NCBI GenBank assembly: GCA_040768665.1 | Contig: JAXGMN010000019.1 | Coordinates: forward strand, 62,001-126,000 | Length of the DNA stretch: 64,000 nt | Reading direction: 5' to 3' | Origin: JABWBD01 sp040768665 | GTDB lineage: Bacteria; Planctomycetota; Planctomycetia; Pirellulales; Thermoguttaceae | Shown here: positions 26,986 to 35,964 of the stretch, in pieces | How positions within the stretch are numbered: the first letter of the stretch is position 1 | How the letters are laid out: each line of letters starts with the position of its first letter | Notes under the pieces: model-generated | Told to the model about the DNA's origin: nothing | The model's database searches: none | The model's input: only the letters and a program-made list of their open reading frames with translations | Made by a program: the position numbers and the translations under genes

Positions 26986-27966
26986 TTAGCGTCGATTCTC
27001 CGTGTTGTCTCCTTCCGAGGCCAGCCGCGAGGCACTGAGCACCGTCGTCAGCACGGCTACTCGCCGCAAGCGCTGAGGGTCGACGGCCGGCTGCATCCAA
27101 AGGTCCCAGTGAGTTGCCCCGACCGGCCGCGCCACTCGTACGATATGTCCGTACAACAACGGTCGGGAAAGGACGCCTTTGTCCGCGGCGGTGTAGACCG
27201 CATCGCCGATACTCACCGGTTCCGTGACCTCGATGAGCCGGATACGCACGAGCGCCTCGCCGGTGCCCTCAAGGATGCCCAACGGTCCGGACGGATATCC
27301 CGAATCGCCGCCGGACAGTTGAACGACGTCGCGGTAGCCGGGCTCGGTCAGCGCGCGGACCGTGCTTATAAACCGCCCGACCTCGACAATCTTGCCCCAG
27401 ACCTTGCTTTCGTGGACCACCAATTGTCCGGCGGCCACCGGCGAGTTCTTCCCGCGGTCGATCAGCCCCGGCATCGCCTGGACCACCAGATCGTCCGGCT
27501 CGACCGCCTGTTTGACGCCGACGTCCAGAAAGTGATTCCGCCCCAGAAAGGCGAGGGCTTGCTGCCCGAGGACATGTGCTTCGACACACTCGACTCCGAG
27601 CAACTGCTTCTGATCCACGGAGCCCATTGCCGTCCCGGCGCCGGCTTCGATGCGAAGCGCCGTGATCGCAGTCTTCAAACGCTCGTTCTCCTGCCGAAGC
27701 GCCGCCAGTTCCTTCTGGGCGGCGGCCAATCGGTCAGCCGTTCGAAAATGCCGGCCGGCGGCGGAAATCAGTTCGCCGGCTGGTTTTCGCATCGCCCCCA
27801 CCGCGATCAATCCGGGACGCAGGACCCCGCGCACGGCGTCTTTTCCGCCTTGTGTCCAACTCTCGGGCAGGACCATGACGAGCAACGACGCAAGCAGGCC
27901 GGCGGCCAGCGCGGTCCCGGGGCGCGCGGCTCGGTCTGCCAGATCGCGGCGTTCAAACGTCGTCAT
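26986..27966 (-). CDS. mreC: rod shape-determining protein MreC
   Basis: A 326-residue bitopic protein with one transmembrane helix at about 18-34, a coiled coil at about 77-105 (AAQKELAALRQENERLK) and a beta-rich periplasmic domain with DRGKNSPVAAGQLVV. MreC bridges MreB to PBP2 in the periplasm. Its first codons overlap the 3' end of mreB by 14 bp and its stop lies 3 nt before the mreD GTG, so the operon is tightly coupled. Confidence 0.9.
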   Translation of the reverse strand: MTTFERRDLADRAARPGTALAAGLLASLLVMVLPESWTQGGKDAVRGVLRPGLIAVGAMRKPAGELISAAGRHFRTADRLAAAQKELAALRQENERLKTAITALRIEAGAGTAMGSVDQKQLLGVECVEAHVLGQQALAFLGRNHFLDVGVKQAVEPDDLVVQAMPGLIDRGKNSPVAAGQLVVHESKVWGKIVEVGRFISTVRALTEPGYRDVVQLSGGDSGYPSGPLGILEGTGEALVRIRLIEVTEPVSIGDAVYTAADKGVLSRPLLYGHIVRVARPVGATHWDLWMQPAVDPQRLRRVAVLTTVLSASRLASEGDNTENRR

Positions 27967-29002
27967 CGCTCGACTCCATCATCGTTCGCCACTGCCCGAG
28001 TTGCTCCATCGCGACAAGCGTTCCCTTGGCGACGGCGAGCATCGGATCGGACGCCATGCGAACGGGCAGGCCGGTGCGTTCGGTCAGGAAACGGTCGAGG
28101 TGTCGCAAGAGCGACCCGCCGCCGCAAAGGACCATCCCGTTGTCAACCAGATCGGAGGCCAGATCGGGGTTTACGTGATCGAGGGTTTCTTGGATGGCGT
28201 CGAACACCGCCTCGAGCGGCTCGGCGAGCGCCTCGCGGATTTCTTCGCTGGTGATTGTCGCTCGGCGGGGGAGTCCGCTGACAGCGTCGAGCCCTCGGAC
28301 CTCCGCCGTTTGCTCTTCCTCCAACGGCGCGGCGCTGCCGATATCGATCCGCAGTCGCTCGGCAGCCGACGCTCCGACCCGCAGGCTGTAATGGCGGCGA
28401 AGATAGTGGACGATGGCCTCGTCCATCCTGTCCCCGGCAACCCGTATCGATCGGCTCGCAACGATATCGGCCAGACTGATCACTGCCACCTCGGTCGTGC
28501 CGCCGCCGATGTCGCAAACCATGCTGGCGACCGGTTCAACAATGGGCAACCCGATCCCGATGGCGGCAGCCTTCGCCTCCGGCATCACCAGGACCTGCCT
28601 GGCCCCCGCGCGATGCATGCTGGTAAAAACAGCCCGCTTCTCCACCGGGGTGATCGAACCCGGCACTGCCACGAGCACCCGCGGTCTGAGGCGGAACGAG
28701 CGTGGCTCCACCTTCCGGAGAAAATAGCGGAGCATCGCTTCGCAGAGTTCGAAATCAGCGATCACGCCCTCGCTCAGCGGACGCACGACGCGGATCGAAT
28801 CGGGTGTGCGGCCCTCCATCTGGTGAGCGAGATAGCCGACGGCGCACCCTCCGGACAGCACGCGGCCCGTCGAAGCATGCAAGGCGACTACCGAGGGCTC
28901 ATTCAACACGATGCCCTCGCCGGCCACGCCAACGAGCGTGTTCACGGTCCCAAGATCGACCGCAAGATCGGAACGGAGGTATCCGAACAGTCGCTGGAGC
29001 AT
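27953..29002 (-). CDS. mreB: rod shape-determining protein MreB (actin homologue)
   Basis: A 349-residue actin-fold ATPase with phosphate-1 motif AVDLGTVNTLV (about 14-24), phosphate-2 motif CDIGGGTTEVAV (about 168-179) and the adenosine motif LCGGGSLLRHL. An amphipathic N-terminus (MLQRLFGYLRSDL) could bind the membrane. MreB filaments guide peptidoglycan synthesis. It heads the mreBCD-mrdA string. Its presence is of note because many planctomycetes are ovoid and divide without FtsZ. Confidence 0.93.
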   Translation of the reverse strand: MLQRLFGYLRSDLAVDLGTVNTLVGVAGEGIVLNEPSVVALHASTGRVLSGGCAVGYLAHQMEGRTPDSIRVVRPLSEGVIADFELCEAMLRYFLRKVEPRSFRLRPRVLVAVPGSITPVEKRAVFTSMHRAGARQVLVMPEAKAAAIGIGLPIVEPVASMVCDIGGGTTEVAVISLADIVASRSIRVAGDRMDEAIVHYLRRHYSLRVGASAAERLRIDIGSAAPLEEEQTAEVRGLDAVSGLPRRATITSEEIREALAEPLEAVFDAIQETLDHVNPDLASDLVDNGMVLCGGGSLLRHLDRFLTERTGLPVRMASDPMLAVAKGTLVAMEQLGQWRTMMESSDDDV

Positions 29003-29038
29003 CCGTGCTCACGAGTCAAAAGAAGAATGGGAAGACGC

Positions 29039-29281
29039 TCAGGTTTCCACTCGATCTGCCACGGCGGGAGGACCGTCAGGCCGCGCTGCGTTCATCGCCA
29101 GGTGATCCTCACCTTGCCACCGCACCGAAATCGATGGGCCGCCCTGGAAAGGCGGCGAACCGTACTCCTTCGTCTCCAGGTACAAAAAGACGGTCCCGAT
29201 AATAATTGCCAACAACGACAATAACAGCATCAGCGTGTAGATGTCGGTTCGTGGCTTCTGACTCGGCCCACCGGTAGACAT
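29039..29281 (-). CDS. small single-pass membrane protein
   Basis: An 80-residue protein with one transmembrane helix (YTLMLLLSLLAIIIGTVFLY, about 15-34), a short cytoplasmic N-terminus and a polar tail. Short proteins with a DIYT(L/V) start before a single helix recur in planctomycete genomes next to the mre or coiled-coil gene. It lies 36 bp upstream of mreB and 52 bp downstream of the coiled-coil gene, so it is probably part of the same transcript. The function is unknown. Confidence 0.65.
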   Translation of the reverse strand: MSTGGPSQKPRTDIYTLMLLLSLLAIIIGTVFLYLETKEYGSPPFQGGPSISVRWQGEDHLAMNAARPDGPPAVADRVET

Positions 29282-29333
29282 TTCTGCTCCTTAGCTGACC
29301 CCCCAAAGGGCGGCGTGGCTCGGCGTGCGGCAC

Positions 29334-30185
29334 TCAGTTGAGCCGGGCGGCAACCCGGTCGCCTGCCTGGATCGCTCCCTGTTGGTACTCGGGCAGGACC
29401 TTGGCAGCCGCTTTGTCCGGCTGCGTCTGCACGATCTCGATGCGACCAAGGTACTTGCTCTGGCCGTCGGCCTTGCGATAGACCTCAAGCTTGTGGCCCT
29501 TCTGCAGGCCGTCGTCCGAGCCGATGCTCAGTTCCATCATTCCATTTCCGGTCACCGCGGCAACCAGGCCTTTCACATCGTCCGGCACTCCTTCATAGAG
29601 AGCCGGGATGGGTTTGAGGTCGTGTTTGTTCAGCACGGCCACGGCATCCGCGAGTTGCTCGCTGAGCTGTACGTTCCGCGCCTTGAGCACCGTCAGCTCG
29701 TTGGCGGTCTGGTGCAACTGGTCGGTCGTCTTGACGAGCTCCGTGAAAGCGGTCTCGCGCTCTTTCTGAGCCGTCTGGATGTTCGTTCTCAAGGCATCGA
29801 CTTCCTGGCGAAGGTTCGCCAGCGACTTCTGCGTGGCGTCCATGGCGGCGATGGCTTCGCGCTGCCGCACCTGCAGATCGGCGAGCTCTTTTTCCAGACG
29901 GTCGCGTTCGCGGCGGAGCTCGTCGTTTTCCGTCTCCAGCTTCGCCAAGGCTTCCCGCTTCGAAGTGGTTTCCTTGGCCAGCTCGCCCTCGAGCTTGGTC
30001 AACTGGTCCTTGAGCTCCTGGCTTTGTTGTTTGGCGGTCTTCAACTGGGCATCCAGCCCCGTCTCCGGCGCCGTCACCACTTCCTTCCAGTTCGTATGCG
30101 TTGCATAGACGGCGACGACAAACGACATGAAGACCAGGCTCATCACGAAGATGAGGACCACGAAAATTTTACCGACCAGGTTCAT
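29334..30185 (-). CDS. membrane-anchored coiled-coil protein
   Basis: A 283-residue protein with an N-terminal transmembrane helix (IFVVLIFVMSLVFMSFVV, about 7-24) and a long charged coiled coil (about 45-175, rich in E/K/Q heptads). It ends in a C-terminal globular beta domain containing GLVAAVTGNGMMELSIG and KLEVYRKADG. The last domain resembles small barrel folds seen in envelope proteins. Its place upstream of mreB suggests a role in envelope architecture. No enzymatic motif is seen. Confidence 0.65.
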   Translation of the reverse strand: MNLVGKIFVVLIFVMSLVFMSFVVAVYATHTNWKEVVTAPETGLDAQLKTAKQQSQELKDQLTKLEGELAKETTSKREALAKLETENDELRRERDRLEKELADLQVRQREAIAAMDATQKSLANLRQEVDALRTNIQTAQKERETAFTELVKTTDQLHQTANELTVLKARNVQLSEQLADAVAVLNKHDLKPIPALYEGVPDDVKGLVAAVTGNGMMELSIGSDDGLQKGHKLEVYRKADGQSKYLGRIEIVQTQPDKAAAKVLPEYQQGAIQAGDRVAARLN

Positions 30186-30665
30186 GGGGGCTTTCCTTTG
30201 ACCGCTCGACAGGGGACCACCTTGGCGACTCTGCTCCTTCGTCTCGCAGAATCGCTTCCCTTCGACTCTGGCGGCTCGCCAAGCCGGGCTGCCTAGAACC
30301 AGTGTATGCTTGATGAGGACTGGACCAGCCGCTCCGCCTGAACGACTGGTAGACCTGAGGAAACTCTTTCGTCAGTATAACTTGGCTGAAAAATGCATGT
30401 CAATCAGAATGCCAGCAATTCAGCCAATCTGGGATAACCAGGAAACCCCGTCTGCGGCAAAACAGGCAAGATCCATCCAGCACGCAATTCGCGTTAACCA
30501 TTACGCCCAAACAGATTATATCGATTCCGCTCGATAGGTTAGGCGTTCTTCCGGCGACACCCCTAGCGAGAGGTATTTGGCCGGTCAAGGCGACGAGTTC
30601 GCCTCGAGACGACGTTTGTGCTCACGAGGGACGTGGGAGTTTGCGGTCGTACCCTTCCCGGTTCT
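30186..30665. other. 480-bp intergenic region upstream of the mre transcript
   Basis: No gene is recognised; short open frames on both strands lack family-like sequence. A TATAAT box reads on the minus strand at 30520-30515, about 330 bp upstream of the coiled-coil gene, without a good -35 box. The 30360-30540 part is distinctly AT-richer than its surroundings. A long leader or a small RNA upstream of the cell-shape genes is possible but not shown. Confidence 0.4.
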
Positions 30666-32297
30666 TCAAGCGCGGCGAAGGCCGCCCCATAGTCCGATCC
30701 CGGCCAGCCCCACGCATGCCGCCAGGCAGATACCGCCGGGCAGATCACCGTACCGCATGTACCAGCTCTTCCGTCGATCGGAATGGACTTCGGCCAGGAG
30801 CACGCCTTCATCGCGGCGCGGGCCCTTGGCCAGGATGCGGCCATCGGCATCGATCCACGCCGAGAACCCGGTATTGGCGGCGATCAGAAGGGGCTTCCGT
30901 GTCTCTACCGCCCGAAAGACGCCGCAGGCCAGATGCATATCCAACTCGCTCGACCCCCAGAACCACCCGTCGTTTGTGAGATTCACCAGCACGTCGGGCT
31001 CTTGCCCGGAACGGGCCAGTGCGGTCACGTGCCCGCGGATTACGTGCGCAAGAGTGGTCTCGTAACAGATGCTTGGCGCGATATCGAGGCCAGCAACTTC
31101 CATGGCTACCGGCTGCCGGCCGGCACGGGTGCTCGTGGGCAGGGGCAAAAGATCTTGCAGCCACGGGAACTGATCGGCGAAGGGGACGAATTCGCCAAAG
31201 GGTACGCGATGCATCTTGTCGTACCGCGCGGCCACATCGCCCCCGCGAAGGACATAAACGGCCGAGTTGTATCGCCGCAGCCCACGGGCCCCGTAATGTT
31301 CCGTGTCGACGCCCAATAACAAGGGCGCCCCGAGTCGCTCGGCGAGAGCAGCCATGGAATCCCGGCTTTTTCGGCCGGCCCGCGACAACTCCGTCGTGAA
31401 TTGCGCCGGCGACCAGTCCAGGGCGTCCGGAACCTGCGGGTTTTCATCAAATATGACCAGCGGGATGCGGAACATCGTTTCCGGCCACACGATCAGGTCC
31501 AACCGACCGAAGCGGTCGACGGCCTCGCGAGACAGCCGCATATAGTCGCCGTGCACCTGGAATCGCCTGTTCTCGTCGTGCTTGAGGCTGCTGTCGATCG
31601 AACCCTGGATGAGGGCAATGCGGACGGGCGGTTGTTCCGGGGCAGCCCTGCCCGCGGCAATCCGTGCCCGTCCGTACCCCAGGGTTGCGCCGAGCAGGAT
31701 GAGGATCGGCAACACCGGCCACACGGCCGGACGGCGGTCGTCCAGGGGCACCATACGCGCGAGACTGGCGGCTACAAACACGACCACGAAGTCGACCGCG
31801 TAGGCCCCGCCGAGGTCGCTGATCTGAATCAGCTCGATCCAATGATACTGCGTGTGTCCCAAGGCTCCCATGCTGAATCCGGAAAAGACGTGCGCCCTGG
31901 CCAGCTCCAGCCCCGTCCAGACGACGGGCGCCGCAACGATCACGGGAATTCGCGCCCGGTGAACCGCCACCCGACTCAGCCCCACGAACAACGGCAAGTA
32001 AAAACTCAGATAAAACGACAGAGCGATCCACCCCGCAACGGTTGCCGGATCCGGCAGTCGCAGCCAGTGAATCGCCGCCAGCCAGTACAGCAGTCCGGTC
32101 AGGAAAAGAACTAGGTAGGGGCGTCTTCCGGGCAGTTCCCCCTGGCGAATCAGCAGCACCCAGGGCACCGGTGCGACCCAGGCCAACGGCCACAGGTCCA
32201 GCGGCGGCAGCGCCGCCCAAAGCAGCACCGCTCCGACCGCGGCCCGGCCGTAGGTGGAATCCCATACAGTGCGGAGTTTTTCGGAAAAAGGAGGCAC
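30666..32297 (-). CDS. lnt: apolipoprotein N-acyltransferase
   Basis: A 543-residue membrane enzyme with about seven N-terminal helices followed by a nitrilase-fold domain (about 225-500). The catalytic triad is visible as Glu in VWPETMF (about 270), Lys in YDKMHRVPFGE (about 345) and Cys in SICYETT (about 405). It adds the third acyl chain to lipoproteins at the periplasmic face of the inner membrane. It is followed, after 60 bp on its 5' side, by the TrpG/PabA gene in the same direction. Confidence 0.92.
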   Translation of the reverse strand: MPPFSEKLRTVWDSTYGRAAVGAVLLWAALPPLDLWPLAWVAPVPWVLLIRQGELPGRRPYLVLFLTGLLYWLAAIHWLRLPDPATVAGWIALSFYLSFYLPLFVGLSRVAVHRARIPVIVAAPVVWTGLELARAHVFSGFSMGALGHTQYHWIELIQISDLGGAYAVDFVVVFVAASLARMVPLDDRRPAVWPVLPILILLGATLGYGRARIAAGRAAPEQPPVRIALIQGSIDSSLKHDENRRFQVHGDYMRLSREAVDRFGRLDLIVWPETMFRIPLVIFDENPQVPDALDWSPAQFTTELSRAGRKSRDSMAALAERLGAPLLLGVDTEHYGARGLRRYNSAVYVLRGGDVAARYDKMHRVPFGEFVPFADQFPWLQDLLPLPTSTRAGRQPVAMEVAGLDIAPSICYETTLAHVIRGHVTALARSGQEPDVLVNLTNDGWFWGSSELDMHLACGVFRAVETRKPLLIAANTGFSAWIDADGRILAKGPRRDEGVLLAEVHSDRRKSWYMRYGDLPGGICLAACVGLAGIGLWGGLRRA

Positions 32298-32357
32298 AAG
32301 AGAGTCGCTCGCCGTGAGACAGCTTCTCCAAGCTGTCGCGAGTTCCCGGGATGAACG

Positions 32358-32945
32358 CTACATCGAAACCTTCAGAAAACGCTCCAGCAACACGACGCCG
32401 CAGTCGGTAAGAAAGCTTTCCGGATGAAATTGCAGGCCCCACAGCGGGTATTCTTTGTGGCGCACTCCCATGATCACGCGGTCTTTCTTCGAGGTCTCGC
32501 TCCAGGCACTGACCTCGAAGGCGTCGCTCAGCGTGTCCGGTTGAATGACGAGGCTATGGTAGCGCGTGGCCCGAAACGGATTTTCAAGCCCCTCGAACAA
32601 GTCCCGATTGTCATGGTGGATCATGTCGGTCTTGCCGTGCATCAGCGTGTCGGCGCGGACGATCGTGGCGCCGAATGCCTGGCCGATCGACTGGTGGCCG
32701 AGACAAACGCCGAGCATCGGGATCCGGCCCGCGAATCGCCTCACGCATTCGATCGAGATTCCCGCCTCGTCCGGGGTGCACGGCCCGGGAGAGATCATCA
32801 GGTGGCTGGGGGCCTTTGCCTCGATTTCGTCGACGGTGATCTTGTCGTTGCGGTAGACCTCGAGGTTGAGCGAGGGATCGATCTCCCCCAGCCGCTGGAC
32901 GAGGTTGTACGTAAACGAATCGTAATTGTCGATCAGAACGATCAT
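32358..32945 (-). CDS. anthranilate/aminodeoxychorismate synthase component II (glutamine amidotransferase)
   Basis: A 195-residue class I glutamine amidotransferase starting MIVLIDNYDSFTYNLVQ at 32945; the longer frame upstream is not protein-like. The nucleophile is in GVCLGHQ and the His-Glu pair in FHPESFLT. SPGPCTPDEAG is the TrpG/PabA oxyanion segment. It supplies ammonia to component I for tryptophan or folate synthesis. No component I gene is in the window, so trpG and pabA cannot be told apart. Confidence 0.9.
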   Translation of the reverse strand: MIVLIDNYDSFTYNLVQRLGEIDPSLNLEVYRNDKITVDEIEAKAPSHLMISPGPCTPDEAGISIECVRRFAGRIPMLGVCLGHQSIGQAFGATIVRADTLMHGKTDMIHHDNRDLFEGLENPFRATRYHSLVIQPDTLSDAFEVSAWSETSKKDRVIMGVRHKEYPLWGLQFHPESFLTDCGVVLLERFLKVSM

Positions 32946-33165
32946 GGGGAAATTCGCGGAAGTTGAGCACCCAAACCGCCGCCGGCCGGATTGCAGGGGG
33001 GCGGTCCCGATGCGTGTCCGCCGGACTACCACCGCGCTGCTTCGGTCGCCCTGCGGTTTGGCGGAAGACGCAACTAGATCAGTCTACCCGCTTTTCCGGC
33101 GGAAAGGGAAGGGGAAACGTGGCGAGCAAGCCCCGCGGGGCACGCTTCCGCTCGGCAAGCGGTGA

Positions 33166-34062
33166 CTATTTGCGTATCGGCCCGAAACGCTCTTCGGGCA
33201 AGAGCACGGATTTAATTCGCAGTCCGAACTTGTCGCCCACTTTGACCGCTTCCCCCATGGCCACCTGGCGACCGCCCACGTTAAGTTCGAGCAGTTCCTC
33301 GCAGGACTTGTCGAACTGAATGATCGAACCGGGGCTCAGTTCGACCACTCGGGCGAGCGCCTGGCGTTTTTCGGCCAGAGTGACCACGACCGGCACTTTG
33401 ATCTTCAAAAGACTTCGGGTGTAGAGAGGCAGCGAGTTCGGTTCACCACCGATCTTTTCAGCCGCTCGTTGTTTGCTTGGAGGAGCGTCGGTTGCCGCGG
33501 CCGCCTGGGATTTCGGCTGGCACTTCGTCTCGGATTTGGGTTTGGGCGTCGTGGCTCCCAGAACCATCGAAGGTCGACTCGCAGGCCAAACCAAGGCCCC
33601 GGTCGAGCGTCCACCGCTGTCCAACTCCAGGTGCAGGGGCATCAATGCGGCCCCGCTGCTCAGACCGCCGCGGACTGCGGCCCCGTGGAGCGACTTGACG
33701 TGGCCCGCTCTGAAATCCTCGGGAAAATACTGCTCAGGCAGCAGTGCCATGCCCAGCTCTTGAGCGAGCGTTGCCAGTTTACTCTGCCCGGTCGGGTCGG
33801 GTTCGGCGCACCAGTCCGGAATAATTCCAGACTCCTCCGGTATCAACACTAATGCCGCGATCCCGCCGACCGTCAGTACCACAACAAGGCCAGGACCTCC
33901 CATCCATTGTGGTAGTGAATGAAGATCTACAATCCCTGAGCTGCCAATGCTGACAGAAACATCGGCACCCAAGGCACGGGTGAGGGCAGCCGCTGCCTCG
34001 GGCGCACCAGATCGGCACACCCCCTCCACTTCGGGGGTAATTTCCGCTGTTAACTCGGCCAT
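33166..34062 (-). CDS. FliN/SpoA-domain protein (flagellar switch or secretion C-ring type)
   Basis: A 298-residue protein. The C-terminal 85 residues form a SpoA domain (KIKVPVVVTLAEKRQALARV, then SPGSIIQFDKSCEELLELNV and VAMGEAVKVGDKFGLRI), as in FliN and type III secretion C-ring proteins. The N-terminal 190 residues are a FliM/chemotaxis CheC-like region with a central proline/lysine-rich linker (about 165-215). It probably builds the flagellar C-ring and controls rotor switching. No other flagellar gene is nearby. Confidence 0.8.
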   Translation of the reverse strand: MAELTAEITPEVEGVCRSGAPEAAAALTRALGADVSVSIGSSGIVDLHSLPQWMGGPGLVVVLTVGGIAALVLIPEESGIIPDWCAEPDPTGQSKLATLAQELGMALLPEQYFPEDFRAGHVKSLHGAAVRGGLSSGAALMPLHLELDSGGRSTGALVWPASRPSMVLGATTPKPKSETKCQPKSQAAAATDAPPSKQRAAEKIGGEPNSLPLYTRSLLKIKVPVVVTLAEKRQALARVVELSPGSIIQFDKSCEELLELNVGGRQVAMGEAVKVGDKFGLRIKSVLLPEERFGPIRK

Positions 34063-34105
34063 GCCGGGCCGGTCTCCCTTCGCTCAAGTTGCGCCGAACT
34101 ATGGT

Positions 34106-34157
34106 GATGAAAAAGGGACTCGCTCCGCAAGACCTTGTATTTGCGGTCCCATTCATC
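34106..34157 (+). repeat. degenerate dispersed hairpin element, copy I
   Basis: A 52-bp inverted repeat with ends GATGAA and TTCATC and a core GGGACTCGCTCCGCAAG that pairs with TTTGCGGTCCC. The core words resemble copy H (GGGGACTGGCTCCGCAAC and GTTGCGG). It lacks the full right motif CCTGTCCCC and is probably a decayed, shortened copy. Confidence 0.5.
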
Positions 34158-34326
34158 CACGATTACTTGCCCTGACTGTCCTCTCGTTCATCAGGCCGGC
34201 GCCGAACTCGTGGTTCGATCGCAATATCGGCTGATCCGCCCTTAGACTTTGCTCAATCGCTACAATTTCCTGGCTCTGCCAAATCTTCTGGCAATGCGGT
34301 AGACTAGCCTGCAGCAGTAATGGGGC

Positions 34327-35808
34327 ATGGACGCGAGTACCACCATGGCGGAACCGCCGACACCAACAGAAGCCCGTGGCGGGCAGACGCTGTGCCCTCC
34401 ACTCCAGGGCTATTGCGATCTGCTGGTCGTGGGTGAGACTCCGGCCGGTGCGGCCGCGGCTCGCGAAGGACAACGGCGTGGGCTGCGAGTCGCACTCGTG
34501 ACGGAGCCGCAAGGGGTTTCCACCTCGGCTGACTGCCTCCTGCGGCACCTCGGCCGAGAAGGAGCCCAGCCGGGACGATCGGGCGGCTGCGACACTGGCG
34601 GAAATGCAGCCTGCTTCCACGATCGACTTGCTCAGTGGTGTTCCGATGCGGGCCCGCGCGTGGCGCGGAAAGAACTCGCGCGATTGGGCATCGTGCTGTT
34701 GGAGGGTCAGCCCACTTTCGTCGGCCCCAATTTGGTCGAAGTGGACGGGCGAGAGGTGCGATTCCGCAGGGCGGTGCTAGCCTTCAGAGGCTCCGCCATG
34801 CCCGACCCGGGCGGCTTGCCGGCGGCCGAACCGCTTCGCCCCGACGTGCTGTTTGGTCTCGATGACTTGCCAAGGCGGGCGGCTATCCTGGGCAGCGGAC
34901 CGCAAGCATGCATGTGGGCGCAGGTCCTGCGACGCCTCCGATGCGATGTGATTCTCGTTTGCCGGGAGCCTTCGATCCTTTCCGAACAGAGCGCCCTGGC
35001 GGCAGCCGTCGTCGAAAGACAGTTGGCCAGAGAGGGCGTGCAACTGCTCACGGGCTGCGCGGCCGTAGCCGTTCAGCAAACAGGTTCCCAGCAGATGCTC
35101 ATTCTCCGGCGGCAGGGTCAGCAGGAGAAACGTTTTGTCGATCGAGTTTTCCGACCGCTCCGTTCGGCACCCGACTTGGAATCGCTGCGACTTGACAGGG
35201 CCGGCGTGACGGTGAGCCATCGCGGAATCGACGTCGACGACTCGCTCCGAACGGCGAACCGGCGGATCTTCGCAGCTTCGGGATTCGGCAGGGAGTTCGA
35301 CCAACCGCAGATGGCAGCCGCCCTGGCTCGCTTCTGTGCGGCCAACGCTTTCCGCTTTTTTCCCAGGCCGGTGAACCGGGCACTCTTTCCCCGATTCGTC
35401 TGGACCGACCCGGAAATCGCCACCGTCGGTCTCACTCCGATCGAGGCCGCCGGCCGGCAGATCCGGATCGATTCGTATCGCGTGGATATTCCCGAGGCCG
35501 CCGCAACGGCGCTCGACGACTCGCAGGAAGGCTTCGTGATAATCTACACCCGCCACCGCACCGGAAGGATTCTCGGGGCTACGGCCGTGGCCGAGCGCGC
35601 AGGCGATCTCATCGGACCGCTCGGTCTGCTGATCGCTCGCGGAATCTCGCTCGACGAGTTGGCCGAGGGTGCCGCATGCCTTCCGTCGCGGCTCGTGTTA
35701 ATCGCCGAAATCGCCGAATATTATCGCCGCAACCACCCTCGGTCCCGCTGGCATATCCTGGCTGACAAACTGCATGCGCGATGGCAAAGGGTGCGGCGGC
35801 ATTCCTAG
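34327..35808 (+). CDS. FAD-dependent pyridine-nucleotide oxidoreductase-like protein lacking the redox disulfide
   Basis: A 493-residue protein with the layout of dihydrolipoamide dehydrogenase/mercuric reductase. It has an N-terminal FAD region (LLVVGETPAGAAAA, about 32-45), an NAD(P) region (AAILGSGPQACMWAQ) and a C-terminal dimerisation domain (VWTDPEIATVGLTPIEA). The usual GGxCxxxGC(V/I)PSK disulfide motif is absent and the first GxGxxG is altered. The C-terminal His-Pro pair is also not seen. It may retain FAD binding with another chemistry. It is convergent with the TPR gene. The start could be ATG 34327 or 34345. Confidence 0.7.
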   Translation: MDASTTMAEPPTPTEARGGQTLCPPLQGYCDLLVVGETPAGAAAAREGQRRGLRVALVTEPQGVSTSADCLLRHLGREGAQPGRSGGCDTGGNAACFHDRLAQWCSDAGPRVARKELARLGIVLLEGQPTFVGPNLVEVDGREVRFRRAVLAFRGSAMPDPGGLPAAEPLRPDVLFGLDDLPRRAAILGSGPQACMWAQVLRRLRCDVILVCREPSILSEQSALAAAVVERQLAREGVQLLTGCAAVAVQQTGSQQMLILRRQGQQEKRFVDRVFRPLRSAPDLESLRLDRAGVTVSHRGIDVDDSLRTANRRIFAASGFGREFDQPQMAAALARFCAANAFRFFPRPVNRALFPRFVWTDPEIATVGLTPIEAAGRQIRIDSYRVDIPEAAATALDDSQEGFVIIYTRHRTGRILGATAVAERAGDLIGPLGLLIARGISLDELAEGAACLPSRLVLIAEIAEYYRRNHPRSRWHILADKLHARWQRVRRHS

Positions 35809-35836
35809 AAAACAACGACCCGCCAGAACATCAGGC

Positions 35837-35917
35837 CGCCCGGCTGCTGACATCGAGCGACCGCTTGGGGCAGCGGGAGTCCCTTTGCCAGCAGCCCGGC
35901 TGCTGAGCCCTTCTTTT
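35837..35917. terminator. bidirectional palindromic terminator between convergent genes
   Basis: CAGCAGCCCGGCTGCTG at 35889-35905 is a 17-bp palindrome followed by a pyrimidine run CTTCTTTTTC. A second CCCGGCTGCTG lies at about 35839-35849 and can pair with its left half. It lies between the plus-strand flavoprotein gene and the minus-strand TPR gene and could stop both transcripts. The same palindromic word occurs at 40413-40446. Confidence 0.6.
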
Positions 35918-35964
35918 TCATTCTTACTTGCGGTGCCATCCCCACCTTTCACTTGCCCGCCCGC

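Noticed and set aside
26498..27100. Extension of the PBP2 frame upstream through mreD and into mreC (948 codons in total)
   Set aside because: The extension overlaps mreD and mreC in another frame and reads as arginine/glycine-rich filler. The transpeptidase needs only the part after the membrane anchor.
30310..30588. Short open frames on both strands in the gap upstream of the mre transcript
   Set aside because: They lack family-like sequence, good ribosome sites and conservation clues.
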